Counted from the stretch's first letter, positions 17,658 through 27,023 are shown. The stretch is DNA of 64,000 bases from JAWLHU01 sp041690255 (GCA_041690255.1 JAWLHU010000008.1:1-64000), one strand, 5' to 3'. The notes: generated by a model from the letters alone, not told the origin. Numbers and translations are program-made.

Positions 17658-17665
17658 CGATCAGG

Positions 17666-20134
17666 TTATGGCTTCAGCATGAGCTTATGTCCGCTGGTAT
17701 AGTCGGTAAAATGCCGGTCGAAAAGTTGGCCCTGGTTGTGTTCATCGGCCTGGTCTCCGTAGTACGGGCTCAGGAAGTGGCCCGATTGGCCTGGCAGCAC
17801 AATCGACCGGCTTTTGCCCACGGGATCGGCAAAGTCGACGACTTGGCGCCACGGACCGGCATTGGTGACCAGTCCGTCCTTGCCGTACTTCATTTGGGCT
17901 ACGGTGGTCCAGCTACCTCCCGCCGGCAGGGCCTTGGGATTCAGAATCCAGCCAAGCTGCTTGACCGCACCGCCAATCGGATGAAGCGGCTGCATGCGGT
18001 GGAACTCTCCCCAGGCCCACTTGGCAGGATTCGCTCCCTGAAGGTCGCTGGACTGATTAACCGCTGTCTGGAAGGAGGAGAGCGCCAGCGTCTCCAGGCC
18101 GCCGGCTGCCTTGATCCAGTCGTTCTCATTCCCCTTGGCAGCAGCAATCAGAGCGTTGTCAGTCACGTTGTGCAGGTCGGCGACTCGCTTGGACAGATCC
18201 TCGCCCATGAGCGGCTCATAGAGCAGGCGGATCAGCTCATCGTACCAGAAGTGGAAGAGCAGCGGTGCACCTTGGTCAACGCTCTCCACGTAGTCCCAAC
18301 TGCGCAGCAGAGCCAGCGCCTCGCGTTCTGTCTTGCTCAGGCTCGCCTTCTCCACGGCGGGAAGCAAGACCGGCAGGAGCATGCGTGCCTGTACGTTCAG
18401 GTAGTCAGCCTGAAGCGCCTGCATGTCTTCGGCAGTAAGGCTTCCCTTCTTGCTTTCGAGTACCTCAACGATCCGCATGGCCCGGTAGGGGGAGGACCAG
18501 GAGGAGGTGATGAAGTGTGGGTAGGCGTCATCGATCACCTTGTTGTTGGCGGTCGCAATGTAGCCCTGCGCAGGGTTGACCGACTCGGGCATCTCATCGA
18601 ACGGAATGAACCCGGTCCATTCAAACTCACCGGTCCAGCCGGGCACGGGGTGAATCCCGTCGCCCTTGGCCCGCACTGGGACCAGACCGCCGGCTCGGTA
18701 GGCAATGGTCCCATCGACCGAGGCGAAGACGAAGTTCTGCGTCGGGACCTGGAACTTCTTCAGCGCCTCCCGGAACTGATCCCAGTTCTGCGCCGTGGTG
18801 AAGCGAAGGACTGCCTCCAGTTCGGGCGTGCCCATATGAGCGGTCCACTTCAGTGCCAGTGCCTCCTGGGGGCGGTTCTTCTCGCTGCCCACCACCTCGG
18901 AGACAATCGGGCCGTGCCGAGTCACCACCAATTCGAACGCCACGGGCTCCTTCCCCTTCACGGGGATCAGCTCCTTGTAGACCGTGGCATCTTCCCACTT
19001 CCCCTTGTAGAGGAACTGGTAGGGGTTTTCGGGGTTGCGCTTCTCCACAAAGAGGTCCTGCACGTCAGGGGCGGTGTTCGTGACGCCCCAGGCGATCTTG
19101 TCGTTCTGGCCAATCACAATGCCGGGGGCACCAGGGAAGATCACACCATAGGCGTTGACCTGCTCCGGTCCATCCTTGACCATGAGGTGCTGCTCATACC
19201 AGATGCTGGGCGTCCGTACCGCAAGGTGCGGGTCGTTAGCCAGCAGGGGCTTCCCGGACTGGGTGAGCCTGCCGGAGATGACCCAGTTGTTCGAGCCGAC
19301 AAAGGGGTCCGGCCAGTAGGCGGTACTCAGCAGCCCGCTCAGGTCGATCTCACCCCCAACGTGTGGGGTGGATGCTAGTTGTACCGGCTCGGAGGCGGAG
19401 GACTTCCCCTCGTACTGAATCATGGTAGGGCCGAACTCTGGGTACACCGGCAGCAACTGATCGGCCAGGTCAATCCCGACCTTCTGCCGGAGTTGCAGCC
19501 TGTAGACTTCAGAGGCAAAGTTCCCGCCAAGATCGTAGGCCATAAACTTGCCTATGATGGCCGAATCAGCAATGCTCCAGGGCTCGGGTTTGTAGCCGAG
19601 AATGGTGAACTCGATCGGGAGCTTTCCGCTCGTGATCGCCTGCTCCACATAGGTGTTCACCCCGGCAGCATAGGCGTCAAGCAACTCCTTTGCCCACGGC
19701 TCGTACGACTTCACCGATTCCTCAGCAGCTCGCACCAGGTTCAGCGTTCGCATAAACCTGTCCGTCTTCAACTGGCTCTCGCCCATTACTTCGGAAAGGC
19801 GACCGGCCGCGGCCCGGCGGGAGAGATCCATCTGCCAGAGACGATCCTGAGCAGTCACATAGCCCTGTGCCATGTAGAGGTCGTGAAGGCTACTGGCCTC
19901 AATGTGCGGAACTCCACGTTCGTCGCGGTAGACGGTGACTGGTGTTGAGAGTCCGGCGAGCTGAAGTTCGCCACTGATTGTCGGGAGACTTCTCCGAGCG
20001 ACGGCGTATCCAGCGCCTGCGGCCACGGTCAGGAGAATGAGGAGAAACGCAATCAGGTAAGCCAGCCATCGGAACGCCCGTCTGGAGCGCGGTGCGGGAG
20101 CCGCGTGATCAACTCGTGCAGTTGAACCTGCCAA
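17666..20134 (-). CDS. penicillin acylase family protein (Ntn hydrolase), copy 1
   Basis: An 822-residue member of the penicillin amidase family, which hydrolyses amide bonds of penicillins, acyl-homoserine lactones or other N-acyl compounds. One membrane segment lies at about 22-45. The self-processing nucleophile is Ser281 in FVGSNNWV, which becomes the N-terminus of the beta chain; the ERGVPHIEA and QDRLWQMDLSRRAAAGRLSE signatures are conserved. TTG 20134 follows GGGGGAGGG at 8 bases. A related gene lies just upstream in the same direction, separated by a terminator. The substrate cannot be inferred from sequence. Confidence 0.92.
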   Translation of the reverse strand: MAGSTARVDHAAPAPRSRRAFRWLAYLIAFLLILLTVAAGAGYAVARRSLPTISGELQLAGLSTPVTVYRDERGVPHIEASSLHDLYMAQGYVTAQDRLWQMDLSRRAAAGRLSEVMGESQLKTDRFMRTLNLVRAAEESVKSYEPWAKELLDAYAAGVNTYVEQAITSGKLPIEFTILGYKPEPWSIADSAIIGKFMAYDLGGNFASEVYRLQLRQKVGIDLADQLLPVYPEFGPTMIQYEGKSSASEPVQLASTPHVGGEIDLSGLLSTAYWPDPFVGSNNWVISGRLTQSGKPLLANDPHLAVRTPSIWYEQHLMVKDGPEQVNAYGVIFPGAPGIVIGQNDKIAWGVTNTAPDVQDLFVEKRNPENPYQFLYKGKWEDATVYKELIPVKGKEPVAFELVVTRHGPIVSEVVGSEKNRPQEALALKWTAHMGTPELEAVLRFTTAQNWDQFREALKKFQVPTQNFVFASVDGTIAYRAGGLVPVRAKGDGIHPVPGWTGEFEWTGFIPFDEMPESVNPAQGYIATANNKVIDDAYPHFITSSWSSPYRAMRIVEVLESKKGSLTAEDMQALQADYLNVQARMLLPVLLPAVEKASLSKTEREALALLRSWDYVESVDQGAPLLFHFWYDELIRLLYEPLMGEDLSKRVADLHNVTDNALIAAAKGNENDWIKAAGGLETLALSSFQTAVNQSSDLQGANPAKWAWGEFHRMQPLHPIGGAVKQLGWILNPKALPAGGSWTTVAQMKYGKDGLVTNAGPWRQVVDFADPVGKSRSIVLPGQSGHFLSPYYGDQADEHNQGQLFDRHFTDYTSGHKLMLKP

Positions 20135-20215
20135 GCCAGATACCCTCCCCCATCGGTAGTGTATTTCATGCTGTTTATTCTTTATATCACGAAGAATTCC
20201 TATGTGAAGGAAACG

Positions 20216-20244
20216 AAAATCCCCCGCTGTCAGCGAGGGATTTT
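20216..20244 (-). terminator. terminator downstream of penicillin acylase copy 2
   Basis: AAAATCCC (20216-20223) pairs with GGGATTTT (20237-20244), with an inner CGCT/AGCG helix and one mismatch. On the minus strand the second arm ends in TTTT and TTTCC follows. Confidence 0.7.
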
Positions 20245-20248
20245 GTTA

Positions 20249-22681
20249 TTAGCGCTTGGGTGGGGTGAGGAGGAGTCGCGGAAACTTACGAATCTCCGGA
20301 TGCCGCATGGACTGCGGGGAGTAATCGCCCCGCTGCCAGGTCGCGAACTGGTCGGTAAAGAAGGGGCTGAGCGGGTGCCCACTTACGCCCGGAGCAGAGA
20401 TATCCACCCCGTCCTCCGGGAAACCCATATCGACCACCCGCCGATAGGGCGCAGCGTGGATGATACCGAAAGGATCCAACAGGCTGAAACTGTTGTGGTA
20501 GATCGTCGTGTGGCTGCCACTGGCCGGATACGGACCCAGGTCGAGAAAGTGGGCCAGGAAGCGAAATCGCCTACTGAGCGGGTGGACGAAACGAACCCGG
20601 TGTTCTCTTCCCCAGTGCCACGCCTCGGGTCGAGGGCCGTACTTGGCGGCCAGGAGAGCGACCGCCCGGCGGAAGGAGCGGAGTGCCAGGCGTGGCAAGC
20701 CGTTCTCGCCCTCCTGCCCGAGCCAGGGGCTATCTTCGCCGGCGGCAACCTGAGCGAGAATCCGGTCAGCGACCGGAATAGCGTTACGGGTTGAGACAAA
20801 CTGGTCGAACAGCCCTAGGCCCATCTGCGGGCGGAAGATCCCTTCCAACAGGAAGATGTACCACTGCTGCCAAAGGAGTGCCCCGGGCGAGGAGGCCTTC
20901 TCGTCGTGGTCCCAGCCTGAGATCAGGAGCAACGCTCGCTTCTCGACCTCGTTCAGGCTCTCCGGTTGCGGCCCCTGCCGGAGCCCTTCGTTCAGAACGC
21001 CCAGAAGGAGTTGGATTAAGTTGCGGGCCTGCAGGTTGACTGTGTCGGCCTGGACCTGCTCGCCCCGCTCCCGAGTCAGGCCCGTCGCCCCTCGGAGTCG
21101 CTCAGCCAAACGCTGTGCCCGGTACGGCGGAACCCAGGGCGAACCCACACTGTAGGGGTATCCAACCGGGGTCAGGTCCTGGTTTGCGGCTGTCAGAAAG
21201 CCCTCTTCGGGATTGACCGTCTCGGGAAGGTGGTCGCTTGGAATGAAACCAACCCATTCGTGGGTGCCCGTCCAACCCGGAGCGGGGAGTTGACCGTCGC
21301 CGGCCTTGCGGATCGGAATCAGCCCGACGATCTTCCGGGCAATGATCCCGTCCCTTCCAGCGAAGAGGAGCGCCTGAGCCGGAGACTTGAAGTCGCGCAT
21401 GGCCTCTCGGAACTCCATCCAGTTGCGGGCCCGGTTCATCTGCAGGCAGGATTCGATCTCCGTGCTCGGCTGGAGGACCGCCGACCGCAGGGCAACACCG
21501 GAGAGGCCATTCGTGGCAAGAATCGGGCCGTGTCGGGTGATCAGAACCTCGTGGCGGACTGGTTCGGTACGGCCCCGAACGTGAATCTCCTCAACCAGGC
21601 GGGTGGCTTTCTCCCATTCGCCGGCAAAGGCGACCTGGTCGCGGGAGGTCGGGTTTAGTCTTTCGAGCACGAGGTCCTGGGTATCGGCGTTCAGGCTGGA
21701 GAGTGTCCAGGCAAAGTCTCGGGTGTGGCCAAACAGGATTCCCGGCATGCCAGGGAAGCTGATTCCGGTCACATCCAGCCGGTCTGGTCCGATCAAGTGG
21801 GCCTGGTGCCAGGCGGTGGGGATCCGGGGGGAGGCGTGCAGATCGCTGCCCAGCATGGGATGGCCGGAGGCGGTTCGACTTCCTGCGACGACCCATCCGT
21901 TGCTGCCGGCCACAGTGCCCAGGCTGGTGACCGCCAGGGCGAAGAGGTCATCGAGCCCGGTCTTGGGCAGGCTGGACATGGCGTCGACGGTGGTCGGGTC
22001 AGGTTCGTGGCAGAAGAGTGCGGAGGCCTTCTCAGGTCCTACCGTCTCCACCAGATGGGCACGAAAGAGCTCGTCGGCCCAGTTGTTGCTCATCTCGTAG
22101 GCCAGGAGCTTGGTGACGCAGATCGAATCCAGTGGGGTCCAGGGCTCCGGGTTGGTCCCCACCAGGGTGAATTCGATCGGGAAGCGCCGCTCGTTGAGAA
22201 AGGCGTTGACGCCGGCGGCGTAGGCGTCCAGGTGGGAGCGCCCGGTGGAGCTGAATCCGTCTAGCGAGGCTTCTGCCACCCGTCGTAGACCGACCGTCCG
22301 CAGGTGGCGGTCCCGGTCCAGGTAGCGCTCACCGAGGATCTCTGACAACCGCCCCGCAGCTGCCCGGCGAGCGATCTCCATCTGCCAGAGGCGGTCCTGA
22401 GCTGTCACATACCCTTGGGCCAGGTAGAGGTCGTGCAGGTTCCGGGCGTAAATGTGCGGAATGCCCCGGTCATCACGGAAGACCTCGACTGGTTCCCGTA
22501 ACCCCTCAACAGAGAAGTTTCCGCTCATGGGCGGAAGGCTGCGCCGGAGAAGGAGGTATAGCCCGAGGATCGTGAATCCAATCAGTACAGCAAGCACCCG
22601 GAGGAGTACCGAACCCGTAACCAGTGCGGGCAGCAGCACAATGAGGAAAAGGACGCCGGCATAGCCGAACAGGCGTGGCAC
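20249..22681 (-). CDS. penicillin acylase family protein (Ntn hydrolase), copy 2
   Basis: An 810-residue paralogue of the downstream copy. The N-terminus has two hydrophobic segments (about 5-55), so it is probably membrane-anchored with the enzyme outside. The nucleophile is Ser260 in VAGSNGWV, and DRGIPHIYARNLHD and RRAAAGRLSEILGE are conserved. The frame is open to an ATG at 22753, but GTG 22681 has a GGGGGTG site 5 bases away and gives a cleaner membrane start, so I prefer it. The region upstream runs into the rpmE promoter on the opposite strand. Substrate unknown. Confidence 0.9.
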   Translation of the reverse strand: MPRLFGYAGVLFLIVLLPALVTGSVLLRVLAVLIGFTILGLYLLLRRSLPPMSGNFSVEGLREPVEVFRDDRGIPHIYARNLHDLYLAQGYVTAQDRLWQMEIARRAAAGRLSEILGERYLDRDRHLRTVGLRRVAEASLDGFSSTGRSHLDAYAAGVNAFLNERRFPIEFTLVGTNPEPWTPLDSICVTKLLAYEMSNNWADELFRAHLVETVGPEKASALFCHEPDPTTVDAMSSLPKTGLDDLFALAVTSLGTVAGSNGWVVAGSRTASGHPMLGSDLHASPRIPTAWHQAHLIGPDRLDVTGISFPGMPGILFGHTRDFAWTLSSLNADTQDLVLERLNPTSRDQVAFAGEWEKATRLVEEIHVRGRTEPVRHEVLITRHGPILATNGLSGVALRSAVLQPSTEIESCLQMNRARNWMEFREAMRDFKSPAQALLFAGRDGIIARKIVGLIPIRKAGDGQLPAPGWTGTHEWVGFIPSDHLPETVNPEEGFLTAANQDLTPVGYPYSVGSPWVPPYRAQRLAERLRGATGLTRERGEQVQADTVNLQARNLIQLLLGVLNEGLRQGPQPESLNEVEKRALLLISGWDHDEKASSPGALLWQQWYIFLLEGIFRPQMGLGLFDQFVSTRNAIPVADRILAQVAAGEDSPWLGQEGENGLPRLALRSFRRAVALLAAKYGPRPEAWHWGREHRVRFVHPLSRRFRFLAHFLDLGPYPASGSHTTIYHNSFSLLDPFGIIHAAPYRRVVDMGFPEDGVDISAPGVSGHPLSPFFTDQFATWQRGDYSPQSMRHPEIRKFPRLLLTPPKR

Positions 22682-22769
22682 TGGTTCACCCCCAAAAGGG
22701 TTAGTGCCGCAAACAATTAGATGTACAAACGAGAACTCCTGCTTTGGAGCCAAAGCACGCGGCGACTCG

Positions 22770-22798
22770 TTGCGCGCGAGAATCGCGCGTGTTATAAT
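22770..22798 (+). promoter_or_regulatory. sigma-A promoter for rpmE with palindromic spacer
   Basis: TTGCGC (22770-22775) and TATAAT (22793-22798) are 17 bases apart. The -35 element and spacer contain the palindrome CGCGCGA-gaa-TCGCGCG, which could bind a regulator. Transcription would start near 22805 and leave a leader of about 105 bases. Confidence 0.7.
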
Positions 22799-22913
22799 CC
22801 TTCAGTACGACTCCGACTTCGTAGACCGGCGCCCTGAAAGCAGCTGCAACTGCTCTACCGCAGGATCGGGAACGGCGGCGGGTTCGAAGCGATATGAAAG
22901 GGAGTAATTGATC

Positions 22914-23114
22914 ATGAAGGACGGCCTCCATCCGAAGGCTGAGAAGCAGAAGATCGTTTGCGGCTGCGGTGCTACCTATGAGGTTCTCTCCACTCGTAAG
23001 AATATCCGCGTGGAAATCTGCGCGAACTGCCATCCGTTCTACACCGGTAGCAAGAGCACCCGCGTGGAGGCTGGCTCCCGGATCGATCGCTTCAAGAAGA
23101 AGTACGGCCGGTAG
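22914..23114 (+). CDS. rpmE: 50S ribosomal protein L31, zinc-binding type
   Basis: A 66-residue ribosomal protein of the large subunit, near the 5S and peptidyl-transferase neighbourhood. Four cysteines (CGCG and CANC) mark the zinc-binding form, whose paralogue in Bacillus is replaced during zinc shortage. ATG 22914 is preceded by AAAGGGAG at 9 bases; the in-frame TTG at 22908 is too close. It has its own promoter and begins a group of translation genes. The basic tail RFKKKYGR is typical. Confidence 0.96.
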   Translation: MKDGLHPKAEKQKIVCGCGATYEVLSTRKNIRVEICANCHPFYTGSKSTRVEAGSRIDRFKKKYGR

Positions 23115-23188
23115 TTTTAAACGAGCGAACTTACGAGAGCAGAGCCATCGCGCTCTGTTCTCCTTTTATCCAGGGGGTGAGGTCCGAC

Positions 23189-24061
23189 ATGAGCCAGGAG
23201 CGGGGTCTGTACGGCGGTCAGGCAGTGATTGAAGGGGTCATGATGCGCGGTCCCAAGCGCATGGCCATTGCGGTCCGGCGGCCCGATGGCGAGATTGCCA
23301 TTCGTGAGGAAGAGGTCAAGTCGGTCATGCAGCGGTATCCGGTCCTTCGCATGCCGATTCTCCGTGGCATGGTTGCCCTGGTCGAGACCATGAAGATCGG
23401 TATGGCAGCCCTCAACTTTTCGGCCAGTCAAGCCTTTCCGGACGAGGAACAGCTCTCCAATAAGGAGATGGCCCTCACCTCGATGGGGGGTATTGTGCTT
23501 GCGATTCTGCTCTTCGTCGTCCTGCCGACCTACATTGGTGGGCTGGTGAAGAGTTCCATGGGCAACTCCTTTCTCACCCATACGGTTGAGGCGGTTATGC
23601 GGCTCGGTATCTTCATTGGGTACTTGGCGATCATCTCTCTCATGAAGGATATCCAGCGGGTTTACCAGTACCACGGGGCTGAGCACAAGGTGATCAACAC
23701 CTACGAAGCAGGCGACCCGCTCACGGTGGAGTACGCTCGGAAGCACTCCCGCGAGCATAAGCGCTGCGGAACAAGCTTCCTGCTCTACGTGGTTGTCATC
23801 TCGATCCTGGTTTTCTCGCTCTTCAACATAGATAACATGTGGGTCAAGATGGTCGTTCGCATTGCTATGCTGCCGTTCGTGGCAGGGATCTCCTTTGAGT
23901 TTATTCGCCTCATGGGCAAGTACGACAACGCCCTGGTCAACCTGATCAGCCGGCCTGGTATGTGGCTTCAGGGTCTCACGACCCGCGAGCCCGACGACAG
24001 CCAGCTCGAGGTGGCTATTGCTTCGTTCGAGACCGCCCGCGGTCATGGCCTGCCGGGTTAG
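23189..24061 (+). CDS. DUF1385 family membrane protein
   Basis: A 290-residue multi-pass membrane protein of DUF1385 (PF07136), typically found between rpmE and prfA in Firmicutes. The N-terminal YGGQAVIEGVMMRGPK motif and the central YHGAEHKVINTYE and RCGTSF segments are hallmarks. Hydrophobic helices lie at about 105-130, 140-160 and 205-250. Function is not established; the histidine and glutamate motifs suggest a metal-dependent activity. ATG 23189 follows GGGGGTGAGG; the GTG at 23177 lies inside that site. Confidence 0.92.
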   Translation: MSQERGLYGGQAVIEGVMMRGPKRMAIAVRRPDGEIAIREEEVKSVMQRYPVLRMPILRGMVALVETMKIGMAALNFSASQAFPDEEQLSNKEMALTSMGGIVLAILLFVVLPTYIGGLVKSSMGNSFLTHTVEAVMRLGIFIGYLAIISLMKDIQRVYQYHGAEHKVINTYEAGDPLTVEYARKHSREHKRCGTSFLLYVVVISILVFSLFNIDNMWVKMVVRIAMLPFVAGISFEFIRLMGKYDNALVNLISRPGMWLQGLTTREPDDSQLEVAIASFETARGHGLPG

Positions 24062-24142
24062 CTTCGCTATACATGGGGCACGGGGAAATCCCGCGCCCCT
24101 TTTGCATGCCCCTTCCCACACACTGAAGTCGAGGTGAGCCAA

Positions 24143-25225
24143 ATGGATCCCCGCATGAAGGAGAAGTTGGATGGTGTCTCTGCCCGCTACGAGGATCTTA
24201 CCTACAAGCTGGGCGACCCCTCTGTGATTAACGACCAGAAGGAGTACCAGAAGGTGACCCGGGAGCACAATCGCCTCGGGCCGGTCGTCGAGAAGTACAA
24301 GAGCTACCTGCGAACCGAACAGGAGACCGAAGATGTGCTTGCCATGCTCGACGGTCAGCTTGACGCCGAGGAGCGGGCGCTCTTCACCCAGGAACTGAAG
24401 GCACTGAAGGAGAAGGCGGACGCACTCTCCGAGGAGCTGCGCCTTCTGCTGGTGCCGCGGGACCCGAACGATGAGAAGAACGTCCTGCTTGAGATCCGGG
24501 CCGGCGCTGGTGGCGATGAGGCTTCGCTCTTTGCGGCCGAGCTCTACCGGCTCTACTCCCGTCTGGCAGAGCGGCATCGCTGGAAGACCGAGTTGATCAG
24601 TATTAGCGAGAACGAAGCGGGCGGCGTGAAGGAAGTGATCTTCCAGATCAACGCCGAAGGCGCATTCTCCCGTCTAAAGTACGAAGGCGGTGTCCATCGC
24701 GTCCAGCGAGTCCCGGCGACCGAGGCGCAAGGGCGGATTCACACCTCTACCGTTACCGTCGCGGTCATGCCGGAAGCGGAAGATCTTGACGTGGAGATCA
24801 AGCCGGATGACTTGAAGATCGAGGTCCAGCGGGCTGGCGGCGCTGGTGGCCAGCACGTGAACAAGACGGAGTCGGCGGTTCGCCTGACCCACCTGCCCAC
24901 GGGCATTGTGGTCTACTGCGCCGACGAGCGCTCGCAGATCCAGAACAAGGACAAGGCGATGCGCGTTCTGCGCTCCCGCCTGTTCGACTACTATAGCACG
25001 CAGGCTAAGAGCGCCGAAGAGGCGCAACGGCGCTCCCAGGTCGGCTCTGGCGATCGCTCGGAGAAGATCCGGACCTACAACTTCCCGCAGGACCGCTGCA
25101 CCGATCACCGGATCGGCCTGACTACCCACAACCTTGTCGCCATTATGGATGGCGACATTGACGATATCATTAACGCCCTGGCGCAGCACGAGCAGGCAGA
25201 GAAGCTGCAGGGCCAGGAGGGCTAG
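24143..25225 (+). CDS. prfA: peptide chain release factor 1
   Basis: A 360-residue class I release factor that recognises UAG and UAA and triggers peptide release. The catalytic GGQ motif (AGGAGGQHVNKTES, about residue 236) is the substrate of the PrmC methyltransferase encoded next. A PxT-type RVPATE segment in the codon-recognition region and the C-terminal DHRIGLT are typical of RF1. ATG 24143 has GAGGTGAG upstream. The prmC start follows three bases after the stop, so they are co-transcribed. Confidence 0.95.
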   Translation: MDPRMKEKLDGVSARYEDLTYKLGDPSVINDQKEYQKVTREHNRLGPVVEKYKSYLRTEQETEDVLAMLDGQLDAEERALFTQELKALKEKADALSEELRLLLVPRDPNDEKNVLLEIRAGAGGDEASLFAAELYRLYSRLAERHRWKTELISISENEAGGVKEVIFQINAEGAFSRLKYEGGVHRVQRVPATEAQGRIHTSTVTVAVMPEAEDLDVEIKPDDLKIEVQRAGGAGGQHVNKTESAVRLTHLPTGIVVYCADERSQIQNKDKAMRVLRSRLFDYYSTQAKSAEEAQRRSQVGSGDRSEKIRTYNFPQDRCTDHRIGLTTHNLVAIMDGDIDDIINALAQHEQAEKLQGQEG

Positions 25226-25228
25226 GCC

Positions 25229-26077
25229 GTGACCACCATTCGGGTGGCCCTGGCTAATGCCGCTCAGCGCCTTTCTGCTGCCGGTGTCGACGCTCCCGAC
25301 CGGGAGGCTGGCTGGCTCCTGGCCCACCTGCTGGACTGCTCGGTGGGCAGCCTGCGTGTACGGGGCGAGTCGGCCCTGTCGGAGGATGAGGCCGCTGGCT
25401 TTTCGGCCCTGGTCGCCCGGCGTGAACGGCGGGAACCGGTCCAGTACATCCTCGGGACGGAGGAGTTTCTGGGGCTGACCTTCGCCGTCACGCCGGCGGT
25501 ACTGATTCCGCGGCCCGACACCGCAACGTTGGTGGCGGAGGCGGTGGCCCGGCTGGAAGGTCTCGGGCCTGTTCGGTTGGCTGACATCGGCACGGGGAGT
25601 GGGGCGATTGCCGTCGCTACAGCGCATCTCCTGTCGAGTGCGACGGTCGTTGCCGTCGATCTCAGTGCCGATGCCCTGGCGATTGCGTCTGAGAACGCGG
25701 TGCGCAACGGTGTGAAGGAGCGAGTCGAGTTCCGGCAGGGTGACCTGCTCGCACCGTTAGGTGAGGAGCGGTTCGACGCGATCCTCTCCAATCCACCCTA
25801 TATCGCGGCTGATGAGGTAGAAGGGCTGATGCCTGAAGTGCGGGACTGGGAGCCACATCTGGCCCTCACCCCCGGACCGGATGGCTACCTGCTATACCGC
25901 CGGTTGGCTGCAGAGGCGCCAGCACACCTGCAGTCCGGCGGTGTCCTGGGGGTCGAGGTCGGCATTGGCCAGGCGGCGCAGGTGACGCAGTTCTTCCGGC
26001 AGGTGGGCTTCGAACCGGTCACGGTCCACCGTGATACCGCTGGGGTTGACCGGGCAGTCTTTGGCGTGTGGAGGTAA
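25229..26077 (+). CDS. prmC: peptide chain release factor N5-glutamine methyltransferase
   Basis: A 282-residue SAM-dependent methyltransferase that methylates the glutamine of the release-factor GGQ motif. The SAM-binding motif ADIGTGSGAIAVA (about 115-127) and the substrate motif NPPY (Asn188, in LSNPPYIAADE) are intact. The N-terminal helical domain with a REPVQYILG segment is typical. A GTG start follows AGGAGG at about 11 bases. It sits directly after prfA, its substrate's gene. Confidence 0.95.
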   Translation: MTTIRVALANAAQRLSAAGVDAPDREAGWLLAHLLDCSVGSLRVRGESALSEDEAAGFSALVARRERREPVQYILGTEEFLGLTFAVTPAVLIPRPDTATLVAEAVARLEGLGPVRLADIGTGSGAIAVATAHLLSSATVVAVDLSADALAIASENAVRNGVKERVEFRQGDLLAPLGEERFDAILSNPPYIAADEVEGLMPEVRDWEPHLALTPGPDGYLLYRRLAAEAPAHLQSGGVLGVEVGIGQAAQVTQFFRQVGFEPVTVHRDTAGVDRAVFGVWR

Positions 26078-26081
26078 CGGC

Positions 26082-27008
26082 ATGATCGACCTTGCAGCGA
26101 TCCGAGAGGCACGGCAGCGCATCCGCGACATAGCCCTTCTGACCCCGGTTCTGGAGGATCCTACGGGAAGCGGACTCCGGTTCAAGGGAGAGCATCTGCA
26201 GCGGACGGGCTCCTTTAAGGTCCGGGGAGCCGCCAACCGTGTCATTTTGGCGGCGGAGGCCGGGGTGAAGCATGTGGTGACCGCCTCCTCGGGGAATCAT
26301 GGGCAGGCGGTGGCATACATTGCCCGGCGCCTGGGCCTGAAGGCGACGATCGTCGTTCCGGAGGACGCCCCTCAGGTCAAGGTCAGGGGGATTCAATCGT
26401 GGAGCGCTACTGTCGAATTCTGTGGAATGACTTCAACCGAGCGGTTTGCTCGGGCGGCGGAGATCGTTCAACAGGACGGTGCAGTCTTCATTCCCCCTTA
26501 CGATGATCCGCAGGTCATGGCAGGCCAGGGAACGATCGGCCTGGAGATCCTGGACCAGGCGCCCGACGTGGAGGTGGTCTACGTCCCGGTCGGCGGAGGA
26601 GGCCTGATCTCGGGGGTGGCGACAGCGATCAAGGAGTCCAACCCGGGCATTCGTGTGGTGGGGGTCGAACCGGAGTTGGCAAACGATACCTACCTCTCCC
26701 GGCGAGAGGGCAAACGTGTCGGCATCGGTGGCTCCAGTACCATCGCCGATGGTCTCCGCACCTCCCTCCCAGGTGAGCTGACCTTCCCGGTCGTACAGCG
26801 GTACGTTGATGAGATCGTCCTGGTCTCGGAGGACGAAGTTCGTGCTGCCGGTCGGCATATGCTCGAACATGTCCGGCAGGTGGTGGAGCCCTCGGGAGCC
26901 GTCAGCGTTGCAGCTGCCCTGCGGCTGGGTGGCCGGGCAATCTGCGTGATCTCGGGTGGGAACCTGGACCTCGGTGGGCTCTCTGGCGTACCGGCGTGGA
27001 AGGCCTGA
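26082..27008 (+). CDS. threonine/serine dehydratase-like PLP enzyme
   Basis: A 308-residue fold-type II PLP enzyme. The Schiff-base lysine is Lys46 in GSFKVRGA; the SSGNHGQA loop and the glycine-rich phosphate loop GGGGLISG are present. It lacks the C-terminal regulatory ACT-like domain of biosynthetic IlvA, so it resembles catabolic threonine dehydratase (TdcB) or serine racemase. It would deaminate threonine or serine, giving 2-oxobutyrate or pyruvate. It starts 4 bases after prmC and ends the operon before a long hairpin. The exact substrate is uncertain. Confidence 0.9.
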   Translation: MIDLAAIREARQRIRDIALLTPVLEDPTGSGLRFKGEHLQRTGSFKVRGAANRVILAAEAGVKHVVTASSGNHGQAVAYIARRLGLKATIVVPEDAPQVKVRGIQSWSATVEFCGMTSTERFARAAEIVQQDGAVFIPPYDDPQVMAGQGTIGLEILDQAPDVEVVYVPVGGGGLISGVATAIKESNPGIRVVGVEPELANDTYLSRREGKRVGIGGSSTIADGLRTSLPGELTFPVVQRYVDEIVLVSEDEVRAAGRHMLEHVRQVVEPSGAVSVAAALRLGGRAICVISGGNLDLGGLSGVPAWKA

Positions 27009-27023
27009 CTGGACAAAAGGAAA

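Larger units (their letters stand above)
17351..17665. other. intergenic region with DnaA-box pair and an orphan terminator
   Basis: This 315-base gap holds no convincing gene. It contains two tandem DnaA-box-like 9-mers (17437-17454) and a strong plus-strand terminator (17625-17657), although no plus-strand coding gene precedes it closely. A short untranslated RNA may therefore be made here; I see no clear sigma-A promoter. Confidence 0.5.

Noticed and set aside
17483..19378. 631-residue plus-strand open frame
   Set aside because: It is antisense to the penicillin acylase gene, which has all family motifs. Long antisense frames are common in GC-rich DNA.
23117..24577. 486-residue minus-strand open frame
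   Set aside because: Antisense to the DUF1385 gene and prfA; His- and Arg-rich composition typical of a shadow frame.
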